From the NCBI GenBank assembly GCA_013140785.1, contig JABFRZ010000443.1, positions 1-10,403 of the forward strand: 10,403 nucleotides of DNA, in the 5' to 3' direction. This document shows positions 1-7,014 of the stretch, piece by piece. Position 1 is the stretch's first letter. Every line of letters begins with the position of its first letter. The position numbers and the translations under genes are program-made. The stretch is from Planctomycetota bacterium. Its GTDB lineage: Bacteria > Planctomycetota > UBA1135 > GCA-002686595. Under the pieces are notes generated by a model. That model saw only the letters and a list, made by a program, of their open reading frames with translations. It was not told where the DNA came from and made no database searches.

Positions 1-611
1 ACCAGGCCCTCGAGCTCGTAGTCCACCTTGAGCGTCTCGCGGAAGAGCCGCTCGCCCACCGCGAGCATCGCGCGCAAGAAAGGCAGCGAAACCTTGGTGA
101 TGCCCACGAGCTCGCCGGCGAGCTCGGGCCCGAGCCGGGTTCGGTCCTTCGACATGTCGTACAGGTTGTCGGCACGCGCCTCGACCCAGACTTCGTCGCG
201 CGCGCCTGTGGGTTCGGAGACGAGCAGCGCGTCGGGGCTCGGGTGGTCGAGCGCCTCGCGCAGCGCGCGCCGCTCGAAGATCAGGTCGGACTCGAGCAGC
301 AGGAAGTCCTCGACGAGCTCGTGCCGCGCGCACCACAAGGAGTACAGGCTGCCGCTCTCCTCGTAGCGCGGGTTGTGGACGGTCGTGACGAGCGCGGGCC
401 GCGCGCGCCGCAGCTCCTCGTAGAACTCGGCGTGGTGCCCCGTGGCGATCACGACGCGCTCGATGCCTTCGCGCGCGAGGCGTTCGAGCGACTCCTCGAC
501 GATCGGGCGCGGGCCGAGGCGCAAGAAGCCCTTCGGGGTCGCCTGTCCGAGCTCGCGCAGCCGGACGCCCATGCCCGCGGCGAGAATCAACGCCTGTCGA
601 ACTCGTGCCAT
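1..611 (-). CDS. Sugar/phosphocholine-type nucleotidyltransferase (partial, C-terminus off the window)
   Basis: Only the first 203 codons are in the window; the gene runs off the left edge. The N-terminus has the nucleotide-binding signature of the NTP_transferase fold, LAAGMGVRL at residues 10-18, followed by TPKGFLRL (25-32, Lys27). ESDLIF at 107-112 (Asp109) sits where the family has its metal-binding Asp. The stretch NPRYEESGSLYSLWCAR (80-96) closely resembles LicC-like phosphocholine or 2-aminoethylphosphonate cytidylyltransferases, which make CDP-activated head groups in the cytoplasm. The exact substrate cannot be read from the sequence; a hexose-1-phosphate enzyme is the alternative. 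The ATG at 611 lies just ahead of the core strand, so little N-terminal sequence could be missing; no clear Shine-Dalgarno is visible. It is divergent from the CDP-glycerol-type transferase gene at 693. A CDP-activating enzyme beside an enzyme that uses CDP donors suggests a shared substituent pathway (inference). Confidence 0.9.
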   Translation of the reverse strand, partial: MARVRQALILAAGMGVRLRELGQATPKGFLRLGPRPIVEESLERLAREGIERVVIATGHHAEFYEELRRARPALVTTVHNPRYEESGSLYSLWCARHELVEDFLLLESDLIFERRALREALDHPSPDALLVSEPTGARDEVWVEARADNLYDMSKDRTRLGPELAGELVGITKVSLPFLRAMLAVGERLFRETLKVDYELEGL

Positions 612-692
612 GCTTCGCGCGCCGTGCTGGAGGCCGCGCCCCGAGAGGGTATTCTGCCGCTCCATCTCCCGCCAGCGTCTGCGGGCCACGGA
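612..692. promoter_or_regulatory. Divergent intergenic region, probable promoters for both flanking genes
   Basis: These 81 bp separate two divergent start codons (611 minus, 693 plus), so promoters for both genes would be expected here or just inside the coding regions. The only AT-leaning stretch is TATTCT at 650-655, which could be a -10-like element on the plus strand, but no convincing -35 hexamer lies 16-18 bp upstream. No operator-like dyad was found. The call rests on gene arrangement, not on a recognised motif. Confidence 0.3.
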
Positions 693-1811
693 ATGAAGGT
701 CGTCTTCGACACGCGCGAGCTGTACTTCCTCACGCAGTACCTGCCTGTCTGGCGCGTGCTGCGCCGGCGCGGCGTCGAGTGCGCGTTCGCTTGCTACCAC
801 AATCGGCCGACGCAGCTCGCGGCCATGCGCTCGGCGGTCGCGCGCGCCGGCCTCCCCGCGCGCTGGTTCGCCACGAAAGAGGAAGGGCTCGCGTGGTACC
901 GAAGCGAGCCGCCCGACTGGATCGTATTCGGCAACGGCTACGGGTTCCTGGCGGAGCTCGCGCCCGAGACGCGCACGGCTCAGCTCTACCACGGCATCGG
1001 CACCAAGACCGACGTGTACAGCCCGACGCTGACGCAGATGGACGTGCGCTTCATCGAGGGCCCGCACTACGCGCGCCGCCTGCGCGAGATGTACCCGCAG
1101 GCGAATTTCGCGGCGGTCGGCTACGCCAAGGTGGACCCCTTCGCGTATCCCGCGGACGAGCGCCCGCGCCTCGATCTCGCCGCGCTCGGGCTGGATCCAG
1201 AGAAGCGGACGATCCTGTACGCGCCCACGCACATGCCGAGCTCGTTCCCCAAGATGGCCGACGGGTTCCCGGCCGACTTCGCGGACTTCAACGTGCTGGT
1301 CAAGGCGCACTCGCTCTCGTTCTTCGGCGGCAAGAAGCGCAGCCACCGGCGCCTGATGGAGCTGTGGTCGCGCGCGCCCAACGTACACGTGGCCTCCTTC
1401 GACGAGTACGACCCGCTGCCCTACATGGCGACCGCCGATCTCTTGATCAGTGACGAGTCGAGCGTGCTGTTCGAGTTCGCCGTGCAGGACCGCCCGATCG
1501 TGTGGTGCGACTTCTTGTGGGTGCACTGGACGCGCCGCGGACCGCTCGCCTACCGGCTCAGGCGGCGCCTGGACGCCTCGATCGATCCGTACCGGAGCAT
1601 GGCGGCGCACGCCTCGCGCTACCGCGACCTGCGCCGCGTCGTGGACGAGGAGCTGGCCGAGCCCCTTCGCTTCAGCGCAGCGCGCCGGCGTTGCGTCGAG
1701 GCCCTGATCGGACCCACCGACGGCATGGTCGCCGAGCGCATCGCCGACTACCTGGCGCAGGCGCCCGCATCTCCGCGGCGAGCGGCGCGTCAGCCCGTCG
1801 CGCAACCCTGA
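693..1811 (+). CDS. CDP-glycerol:glycerophosphotransferase family protein (TagB/TagF-like)
   Basis: This 372-residue protein has the hallmarks of the TagB/TagF family, GT-B-like enzymes that move glycerol-phosphate or another polyol-phosphate from a CDP donor onto a lipid-linked or cell-surface glycan at the inner face of the membrane. Visible motifs are LYHGIGTKTD (98-107, the His-Gly counterpart of the TagF acceptor loop), ILYAPTH (174-180), VLVKAHS (201-207, where TagF has an HP-type donor-phosphate motif) and DLLISDESSVLFEFA (249-263, the classic D-x-L-I-x-D-x-S-S block that binds the donor phosphates). There is no signal peptide or long hydrophobic helix, as expected for a peripheral protein. 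The ATG at 693 is chosen because the following residues start the first strand; upstream in-frame sequence is compositionally unlike a protein N-terminus and antisense to the neighbouring gene. The gene converges with the sulfatase-like gene, only 25 bp away. The actual donor could differ from CDP-glycerol. Confidence 0.88.
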   Translation: MKVVFDTRELYFLTQYLPVWRVLRRRGVECAFACYHNRPTQLAAMRSAVARAGLPARWFATKEEGLAWYRSEPPDWIVFGNGYGFLAELAPETRTAQLYHGIGTKTDVYSPTLTQMDVRFIEGPHYARRLREMYPQANFAAVGYAKVDPFAYPADERPRLDLAALGLDPEKRTILYAPTHMPSSFPKMADGFPADFADFNVLVKAHSLSFFGGKKRSHRRLMELWSRAPNVHVASFDEYDPLPYMATADLLISDESSVLFEFAVQDRPIVWCDFLWVHWTRRGPLAYRLRRRLDASIDPYRSMAAHASRYRDLRRVVDEELAEPLRFSAARRRCVEALIGPTDGMVAERIADYLAQAPASPRRAARQPVAQP

Positions 1812-1813
1812 GC

Positions 1814-1826
1814 CGGCGCGGCGCCG
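1814..1826. repeat. Short GC-rich inverted repeat between convergent genes
   Basis: CGGCGC, one G, then GCGCCG forms a perfect dyad inside the 25-bp gap between two convergent stop codons (1811 and 1837). It could act as a compact bidirectional terminator hairpin, but the loop is tight (a 5-bp stem with a 3-nt loop is more realistic) and neither strand has a following T-run. In DNA this GC-rich such dyads arise by chance. Confidence 0.3.
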
Positions 1827-1836
1827 ACGCACGCGT

Positions 1837-3840
1837 TCACTCCGAGAGTCCGCCGCCGTAGCCCAGGCCGCGCAGGGCGTCGAGCGCCTCGGGCAGCGGC
1901 GCCTCGCGGTCCGAGCGGAAGGTGGGCTCGCCGAACGCGGGCAAGAAGCTCTTCAGGTGCTCGACCAGGTGCGGCAAGGCGCGCGCGAGATCGACGTGCT
2001 CGCCCGGATCGGCCTCGACGTCGTAGAGGTGGAGCGCGTCGGAGTAGGCGATGAGCTTGTGGCGTCCGAGTACCACTGCACGCGCCGGACGCTTGGCGAG
2101 CTCGCCCAGCGTGGCCGCCTTGACCGGATCGCCGTAGAACTCGAGCACGGTTGGATGCAGGCCGCTCGCCTCGAGCGCGCGCAAGTCGCGCCCCGCGCCG
2201 GGGAGCTCCACCCCGCCGATGGCTGCGGCGGTCGCGGCCACGTCCACCAGGCTGACGGGGGCGCTCGTGCTCGGCAACACCACGCCCTCGGGCGGGAATA
2301 CGATCAGCGGAATGCGCGTGACCTCGTCGAACACCGTCGTGCCGTGCTCGAGCACGCCGTGCTCGCCGAAGGCCTCGCCGTGGTCGGCCGTGATGAACAG
2401 CCACGAGCTGCGCAGGAGTCCGAGCCCGTCGAGCGCGCGGAAGAGCTCGCCCAGTTGGCTGTCCAAGTACAGCAGCTCTTCGTCGTAGCGCGCCATGAGC
2501 TCGGCGTGGCGCTCGCTCGACTGGCTCAGGGCGAGGTGCTCGGAACGCTCGCGCACGTCGCTCGGCGCGAAGCGCCCGCGGAACGGCGCCGGCGGCGCGT
2601 AGGGCCCGTGTGCATCGACGTAGTTGGCGAACACGAACAGCGGGTTCGGACCCGCCGACCAGGGCTCGATCATCGACAGCAGGGTCGCGTTGACGTCGCG
2701 CGCGCGCGCGCAGCCCTTGGCCGCGCCCCACAGGAGGCCCGGCAGGAAGCGTTGGCGCAGCGCCTCGCCCACGAAGGGCAGCTCGTCGAGATCGGGCGCG
2801 CGCAGGTAACGATCGAAGCCGCGCCCCATGCCCTGGACCGAACGCAGCCAGTGGTTGGCGTAGCCCGCGAGCGTCGCGTAGCCGCCGCGTTGGAGTTGCT
2901 CGGCCAGCGTGGGCAAGGACGGCGCGAGGCCGAAACCGACGCGCACGCTGCCGTCCAGCGCGAAGTGCGCGCCGTGCACGTTCGGGAGCTGGGCGGTGAA
3001 GAGCGAGGCGTGCGAGGGCACGGTCCAGGTGCCGTTGGCGTAGGCACGCGGGTAGACCCGCGCGTTGGCGCGCGTGGCCAGCATGCGCCCGAGCTCGGGC
3101 ATGGTCTCGCGCGCGTAGCCGTAGGCCGGGAGGTGGTCGGCGCGCACGGTGTCGAGCACGAGCACGAACACGCTCGGCTTCTTCGCGTCCGCGACGCGTG
3201 CCTCCGAACGCGCGTAGTCCGGCGGCGGCCGGCGGTGCTCACCGTCGCCACGCTCGATGCGCGGACGCAGCGCGAAGCCACAGCCGAGCGCGAGCAGCAC
3301 GAGGACGCGCAGCGCCCCCGGAGTCCGGGCGGGCACGAGCGCGAGCAGCGCAGGCAGTACGGCCAGCGCGCCCGCGCACAAGAGCGTCGCGCCGAGCGAC
3401 TCGAACAGGAGCTCGTCCTCATGCCCGAGGTGCTCGGCAAAGGCGGAGTCCTTGAGGACAGCGCACGCCAGCGCCAGCGCCGCGCACGTTCCGAGCACGG
3501 CTGGCTGCAGGCGCCGCGCAGGCCCCAGCCTGAGCGCTGCCAGCGCCAGGACTCCGCCGGCCACGCCGGTCGGCCAGCCCGCATCCAGTCCGAGGCACGC
3601 GCCCGCGAAGAGCGCGAGTGCAACTCCCGTCGAAAAACGCAGCAACTCCCCGGCGGCGCCGATCGTCAGCGCGAGCGCGAGCGTGAGCCCCGCCGCGAGC
3701 GCGAAGTACTGCGGCGTGTGGTACCAGTGCTCGGCCCAAGCGTAGACCGTCTCGATCGCGGAGAGAGCGAGGGCGGCCATGAACAGGGCGAGCAGGACCT
3801 CGCCGCGCTTGGTGCGTGTGCTGATCTCAGGCGGCTGCAT
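1837..3840 (-). CDS. Membrane-anchored sulfatase-like hydrolase/transferase (alkaline phosphatase superfamily, Thr in nucleophile position)
   Basis: The protein has 667 residues. Residues 13-190 contain about five to six hydrophobic segments (near 13-35, 45-66, 71-104, 113-130, 148-170, 177-191); the rest is one sulfatase-type domain that would face the periplasm. Metal-site motifs are clear: LVLDTVRADHL (227-237), ITADHGEAFGEHG (483-495, Asp486/His487) and GRHKL (592-596). The nucleophile loop reads TWTVPSHASLFT (271-282). Thr273 occupies the place of the Cys/Ser that becomes formylglycine, and His277 that of the usual Arg, so a formylglycine sulfatase is not supported. Thr nucleophiles are used by LtaS-type and phosphoethanolamine transferases, which also have N-terminal membrane helices. 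The C-terminal RGLGY (657-661) resembles many sulfatase-like proteins. The start at 3840 overlaps the end of the sulfotransferase gene by 14 bp, implying coupled translation; a longer in-frame extension to 3981 would only be antisense-like Arg/Pro-rich sequence. Function on the glycan is inferred. Confidence 0.88.
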   Translation of the reverse strand: MQPPEISTRTKRGEVLLALFMAALALSAIETVYAWAEHWYHTPQYFALAAGLTLALALTIGAAGELLRFSTGVALALFAGACLGLDAGWPTGVAGGVLALAALRLGPARRLQPAVLGTCAALALACAVLKDSAFAEHLGHEDELLFESLGATLLCAGALAVLPALLALVPARTPGALRVLVLLALGCGFALRPRIERGDGEHRRPPPDYARSEARVADAKKPSVFVLVLDTVRADHLPAYGYARETMPELGRMLATRANARVYPRAYANGTWTVPSHASLFTAQLPNVHGAHFALDGSVRVGFGLAPSLPTLAEQLQRGGYATLAGYANHWLRSVQGMGRGFDRYLRAPDLDELPFVGEALRQRFLPGLLWGAAKGCARARDVNATLLSMIEPWSAGPNPLFVFANYVDAHGPYAPPAPFRGRFAPSDVRERSEHLALSQSSERHAELMARYDEELLYLDSQLGELFRALDGLGLLRSSWLFITADHGEAFGEHGVLEHGTTVFDEVTRIPLIVFPPEGVVLPSTSAPVSLVDVAATAAAIGGVELPGAGRDLRALEASGLHPTVLEFYGDPVKAATLGELAKRPARAVVLGRHKLIAYSDALHLYDVEADPGEHVDLARALPHLVEHLKSFLPAFGEPTFRSDREAPLPEALDALRGLGYGGGLSE

Positions 3841-4846
3841 GCGCACCTCCGGCCTCCGGCCACCAGTGCTCCATGGCGCTGCCGTGCAGGACCTTCTCCA
3901 CCGTCGCGACCAGGCCGGGCTCGAGCTCTTCCTTCCAGGCGCGCGCGATCTTCTCGGCCCCCGCGGCGATCGCGCGCACACGCGTGGCGATGGCCTCGTC
4001 CCATTGCAGCCCGCAGGCGCGATAGACCCCGCGGCTCGCCCCCTCCGGATCGCGCGCCAGTTCCTCGTAGAGCACGCGCGTGTAGCGCGGGCGCGTGCGC
4101 CCGGCCTCGTGCAGCGCCTCGTTCACGTAGCGCCACCACCACAGCTCGCCCTCGGCCCGCCCCATGGCGTCCACGTCACCGAGCAGCGCCGCCCAGCGCG
4201 GGTCCCGTCGCGCGATCTCGCGCAGCCGCTCCTCGTCGCTCAGCCGGTCGGCGTTGCCCTGGCCGCGCTGCATGCCGCCCTCGCCGCGCACCCAGCGCTT
4301 GAGCCACGACTTCGCGAAGCCGCCCGGGTGACGCACGATGTGCAGCACGCGCGCTTCGGGCCGCGCCGCGAGCGCCCAGGCGCCGAGACCCACGGCCGCG
4401 TTGAGCTTGAAGACGTGCAGACTGCGCTCGAGCTGCTCGGCCTTCACCATCCAGCTCGGGAAGGCGAGCTCCTTGCCGTCCATCGGCTTGCGCCTGCGGA
4501 TCAGGCGCTCGACGATGCGATAGCGCTGGCGCAGGAAGAAGTAGCCTGGGCGACGCCGAGCGCTTCGCAACCAGTCCTTTTCCACCTCGGCCATGTGGTC
4601 GCGCGGTCCGACGCAGGCCGCGGCCCGGCGCACGGCCGGCTCGAAGAGCTCGCGCAGGCGCGGCTCGTCGCCCACGAAGAAGCGGAACTCGGAAAGCCGC
4701 GCGAACGCGCTGGAATCGAGCTGATCAGGCTCGTTGCGACAGTGCGTGGCCGCGCTCTGGTCGAGCAGGCTCAGGAGGAAGTTGGTCCCCGAGCGTCCTT
4801 GTCCGATCAGGAGCACGTAGTCGAGCGGCATGGGGGCGGCGGCCAT
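3827..4846 (-). CDS. Sulfotransferase family protein (PAPS-dependent)
   Basis: This 339-residue, apparently soluble protein fits the Sulfotransfer family, which moves sulfate from PAPS to a hydroxyl or amine. The N-terminal strand and P-loop-like 5'-phosphosulfate loop read YVLLIGQGRSGTNFLLSLLD (10-29). The 3'-phosphate-binding region is VLHIVRHPGGFAKSW (167-181), with Arg172 and Ser180 at the expected places. A late VLYEELARDPEGA motif also matches the family. In this polysaccharide operon the likely acceptor is the glycan or its lipid-linked unit (inference). The start is uncertain: ATG 4846 or ATG 4831, five codons later, which begins directly at the first strand; neither has a good Shine-Dalgarno. 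It lies 10 bp after the phosphoglycosyl transferase stop and overlaps the sulfatase-like start by 14 bp, so all three are probably co-translated. Confidence 0.9.
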   Translation of the reverse strand: MAAAPMPLDYVLLIGQGRSGTNFLLSLLDQSAATHCRNEPDQLDSSAFARLSEFRFFVGDEPRLRELFEPAVRRAAACVGPRDHMAEVEKDWLRSARRRPGYFFLRQRYRIVERLIRRRKPMDGKELAFPSWMVKAEQLERSLHVFKLNAAVGLGAWALAARPEARVLHIVRHPGGFAKSWLKRWVRGEGGMQRGQGNADRLSDEERLREIARRDPRWAALLGDVDAMGRAEGELWWWRYVNEALHEAGRTRPRYTRVLYEELARDPEGASRGVYRACGLQWDEAIATRVRAIAAGAEKIARAWKEELEPGLVATVEKVLHGSAMEHWWPEAGGAHAAA

Positions 4847-4856
4847 GGCGAAGCGC

Positions 4857-5618
4857 TCAGGCGCTCTTCCGCTTGGACGCGCTCACCCCAGGCATGCGCA
4901 CCAGCTCGCCGCGCCGCCGCTTCGACCGCAGGACGGGCCGCAGCGCCTTGCGCAGCACGAAGACGCTCGTGAGCGCGATCAGGATCAGGTCGTAGGAGAC
5001 CGACTTGTTGCGGATGTAGTGCTCCTCGCCCTCGAAGCGCAGCTTCCAGTCCTCGATGGCCTTGTCCCCCACCGCGTTCTCGAGCACGGAGACCTGACTG
5101 ACGTTGGTCAGGCCCGGCTTCACCAGATAGCGATGATTGAAGCCCGGGATCGCCGCGCTCAGCATGCGATTGAGCCCGGGCGCGATCGGACGCGGCCCGA
5201 CGAACTCCATCTCGCCACGCACGATGTTCAGGAGCTGCGGCAACTCGTCGACCTTGGTGTCGCGCAGGAAGCGGCCGATGCGCGTGACGTTGGGGTCGTC
5301 GATCGTGACGCCCTTCTCGTACTTCGCGACCTTGTCGCTGCCCTGGCGCATGGTCGTGATCTTCCAGATCGTGAAGTCGCGCCCCATGAAGCCCGGGCGC
5401 TTCTGCCGGAAGAAGAAGGGCGCCCGCGCCGAGAGGCGCACGGGCAGGTAGAGCACGAGCATGAGCGGCAGGAGGAGCACGAGCAGGAGCAAGGCCACGA
5501 GGCGTTGGCTCTGCGCCCACAGCGTGTTCGTCATCTGCCACTCGCGGTGCACCCGCGCCGGATCGACGCCTGCGAGCGAGAACACGCCGCGTTGCACGGG
5601 CTCGGGGCCTGTTTTCAC
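4857..5618 (-). CDS. Undecaprenyl-phosphate sugar phosphotransferase (small monotopic phosphoglycosyl transferase, bacterial sugar transferase family)
   Basis: The enzyme transfers a sugar-1-phosphate from a UDP-sugar to undecaprenyl phosphate, the first membrane step of repeat-unit synthesis. It has 253 residues, closer to PglC/EpsL-type short forms than to the ~470-residue WbaP type. One strong hydrophobic segment (38-60) leads into FFFRQKRPGFMGRDF (68-82) and WKITTM (85-90). The catalytic core reads TRIGRFLRDTKVDELPQL (112-129), with the Asp124-Glu125 dyad, and VGPRP (140-144). A second hydrophobic stretch lies at 209-222. GTG 5618 is chosen as start because it overlaps the stop of the preceding gene as GTGA and has GGAGG at an 8-nt spacing; the frame stays open upstream to 5825, but that part is antisense-like Arg/Gly-rich sequence inside the neighbour. 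The start may depend on terminating ribosomes from the GT26-receiver gene. The sugar is unknown. Confidence 0.93.
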   Translation of the reverse strand: MKTGPEPVQRGVFSLAGVDPARVHREWQMTNTLWAQSQRLVALLLLVLLLPLMLVLYLPVRLSARAPFFFRQKRPGFMGRDFTIWKITTMRQGSDKVAKYEKGVTIDDPNVTRIGRFLRDTKVDELPQLLNIVRGEMEFVGPRPIAPGLNRMLSAAIPGFNHRYLVKPGLTNVSQVSVLENAVGDKAIEDWKLRFEGEEHYIRNKSVSYDLILIALTSVFVLRKALRPVLRSKRRRGELVRMPGVSASKRKSA

Positions 5619-6970
5619 GCGCTCTTCCTCCACTTGCGCTCGTCTTCTGCGCCCTGCTGGGCAACGTTCCCTGCATCCTCGGCCGGGCGCTCGTTCCAGT
5701 CCTGCAGCAGGTCGCGGATCGAGCCGGCCGCGTGCTTGACCCCGCCGAAGGGACTGGCCGCGCGCCGGTGCGAGACGACCATCTCGGCCAGGCGCTTCTC
5801 GACCAGTGCGAGGATCGGACGCCACGAGCTGGGCACGCCCTTTTCGCAGGCGCCGTCACAGCCGGCGTTGATCAGGCGCTTGAGCGTGTCGATGTCGAGG
5901 TTCCCCGAGAATGCCACCACCGTGGCCGCCTTCTCGCGCGCGCGGATCTCGCGCGCCAGCTTGCCGGCCATCAGCTCGCCCTCGAAGTCGTTGTCGAGGA
6001 AATAGAAGTCGTAGTCGCCCGCGACGTCCGGCGCGGTGCGGGTCGTGATCTCGAGGTCGGGAAAGCGGCTGGAGAGCAGTAGCTCGAGGTGCTCCAGCGC
6101 CATCGGGTCGTCGTCCACCAGCAGCGCGCGCGGGCGCTGCGTGCCATAGGGGCCCGCCGTACGGCCCTTCGGCAGCACGCCCGAGAGCGCCGCGGAGAAC
6201 AGCAGGCGCGCCGCGAACGGCAGCCCGTCCACGATGTAACGCTGGAACAGACGCCCCGGCTCTTGCCAGACGCGGTGCGCCCACTCGAGGCCCGCGCGCT
6301 GCATCCAGCGTGGTGCGCGCCGTACTTCGCCCGCCAGGAAGCTGAAGCTGATGCCGACGCCGAGCCACCAGGCCTCGGGCCGGTCGTGACGCAGGTGGCG
6401 GATGACGAGCTCCTGCTTGGGCGAGCCGAGCGCGACGAAGACGATGTCGGGCTTGGCTTGGTGGATCTTGCGCGAGAGCCGCGCCATCGCCAGCGGGTCG
6501 CGGTCGAAGCCCAGCGGCGGGCAGTCGGTCCCGGCCACGCTCAACCCGGGGTAGCGCGCCTGCAGCACGTCGGCCGCCTTGCGGGCCGTGCCCGGGTTGC
6601 CGCCCAGCAGGAAGACCGAGCGCTTGCGCGCGGCGGCGTTCTCGGAGAGCAGCGAGATCAGGTCCGAGCCGGCCACGCGCTCCGGCACGGGCGTGCGCTG
6701 CAGCGCCAACGCCCACACCAGGATCTGGCCGTCCACCACGCGCAGGGTCGCCTCCGAGTAGAGCTCGCGGAACTCGCGCTCACGCGTGGCGCGCAGCAGG
6801 TGATCGAGGTTGGGCGTCACGACCCAGCCGCCGCGGCCCGCGTCGAGCTCGTCGAGCACGTACTCGACGCACTCGATCTGGCTGATGGCGTGCACGCCGA
6901 TGCCGCGCAGCTCCACCTCGGGGAGTGCGGCCGGACGCTCGTTCAGGGGCAGGTCGTTTCGCTTGGCCAC
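5615..6970 (-). CDS. WecG/TagA/CpsF-family (GT26) glycosyltransferase fused to a C-terminal response-regulator receiver domain
   Basis: The protein has 451 residues. Residues about 20-265 form a GT26 domain, which adds an N-acetylhexosamine or similar sugar to a lipid-linked sugar at the inner membrane. Its motifs are TPNLDHLLRA (52-61), VVDGQILVWA (78-87, Asp80), ERVAGSDL (97-104), FLLGG (120-124), ALGSPKQE (180-187) and LAGEVRRAPRWMQ (212-224), followed by LEWAHRVWQEPGRLFQRYIV (228-247). In the GVGISFSFLAG stretch Ser210 replaces the more usual Asp. Residues about 280-394 are a complete receiver domain: VDDDP (285-289), phospho-acceptor Asp326 in FLDNDFEG, Ser355 in AFSG and Lys377 in CEKGVP, with spacings close to CheY. 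The tail at 417-427 reads SIRDLLQDWNE. Typical GT26 proteins end after the first domain, so the receiver is an addition, probably phospho-regulatory (inference). The start is GTG 6970, 44 bp after the preceding stop, with no clear Shine-Dalgarno. Confidence 0.93.
   Translation of the reverse strand: MAKRNDLPLNERPAALPEVELRGIGVHAISQIECVEYVLDELDAGRGGWVVTPNLDHLLRATREREFRELYSEATLRVVDGQILVWALALQRTPVPERVAGSDLISLLSENAAARKRSVFLLGGNPGTARKAADVLQARYPGLSVAGTDCPPLGFDRDPLAMARLSRKIHQAKPDIVFVALGSPKQELVIRHLRHDRPEAWWLGVGISFSFLAGEVRRAPRWMQRAGLEWAHRVWQEPGRLFQRYIVDGLPFAARLLFSAALSGVLPKGRTAGPYGTQRPRALLVDDDPMALEHLELLLSSRFPDLEITTRTAPDVAGDYDFYFLDNDFEGELMAGKLAREIRAREKAATVVAFSGNLDIDTLKRLINAGCDGACEKGVPSSWRPILALVEKRLAEMVVSHRRAASPFGGVKHAAGSIRDLLQDWNERPAEDAGNVAQQGAEDERKWRKSA
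5627..5631 (-). promoter_or_regulatory. Ribosome binding site deciding the GTG start of the phosphoglycosyl transferase
   Basis: On the minus strand GGAGG, within GTGGAGGAAG, lies 8 nt before GTG at 5618. It is the strongest Shine-Dalgarno in the window. Together with the GTGA overlap it settles the start against the longer in-frame possibility at 5825. It sits inside the last codons of the GT26-receiver gene. Confidence 0.75.
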
Positions 6971-7014
6971 GCGTGGGTGGGCTCGGCTTCCGTGGGGTCA
7001 GCGCGGCAAACGCC

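Noticed and set aside
650..655. TATTCT as a defined -10 promoter box
   Set aside because: No matching -35 element at the right spacing; kept only as a remark on the divergent region.
243..692. Long plus-strand open frame ahead of the glycerophosphotransferase, giving a 522-residue protein
   Set aside because: The upstream part is antisense to the clearly recognisable nucleotidyltransferase and shows no family motif; the protein fold begins at ATG 693.
2697..2711. CG dinucleotide run (seven CG units) as a phase-variable repeat
   Set aside because: It encodes an ordinary Ala-Arg run inside the sulfatase-like gene and is a common product of extreme GC bias; a unit change would shift frame, but nothing else supports a contingency locus.
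3841..3981. N-terminal extension of the sulfatase-like protein to 3981
   Set aside because: The extension overlaps sulfotransferase coding sequence and is Arg/Ser/Pro-rich without motif; the start at 3840 gives a normal short cytoplasmic N-terminus before the first helix.
1957..4302. Very long plus-strand open frame across the sulfatase-like and sulfotransferase genes
   Set aside because: Its translation is low-complexity Arg/Ala/Glu/Gln-rich, as expected opposite GC-rich coding DNA, while the minus strand has complete catalytic motifs.
5618..5825. N-terminal extension of the phosphoglycosyl transferase to 5825
   Set aside because: The extra 69 residues are Arg/Gly-rich shadow of the receiver domain coding sequence, and GTG 5618 has a strong ribosome binding site and GTGA overlap.
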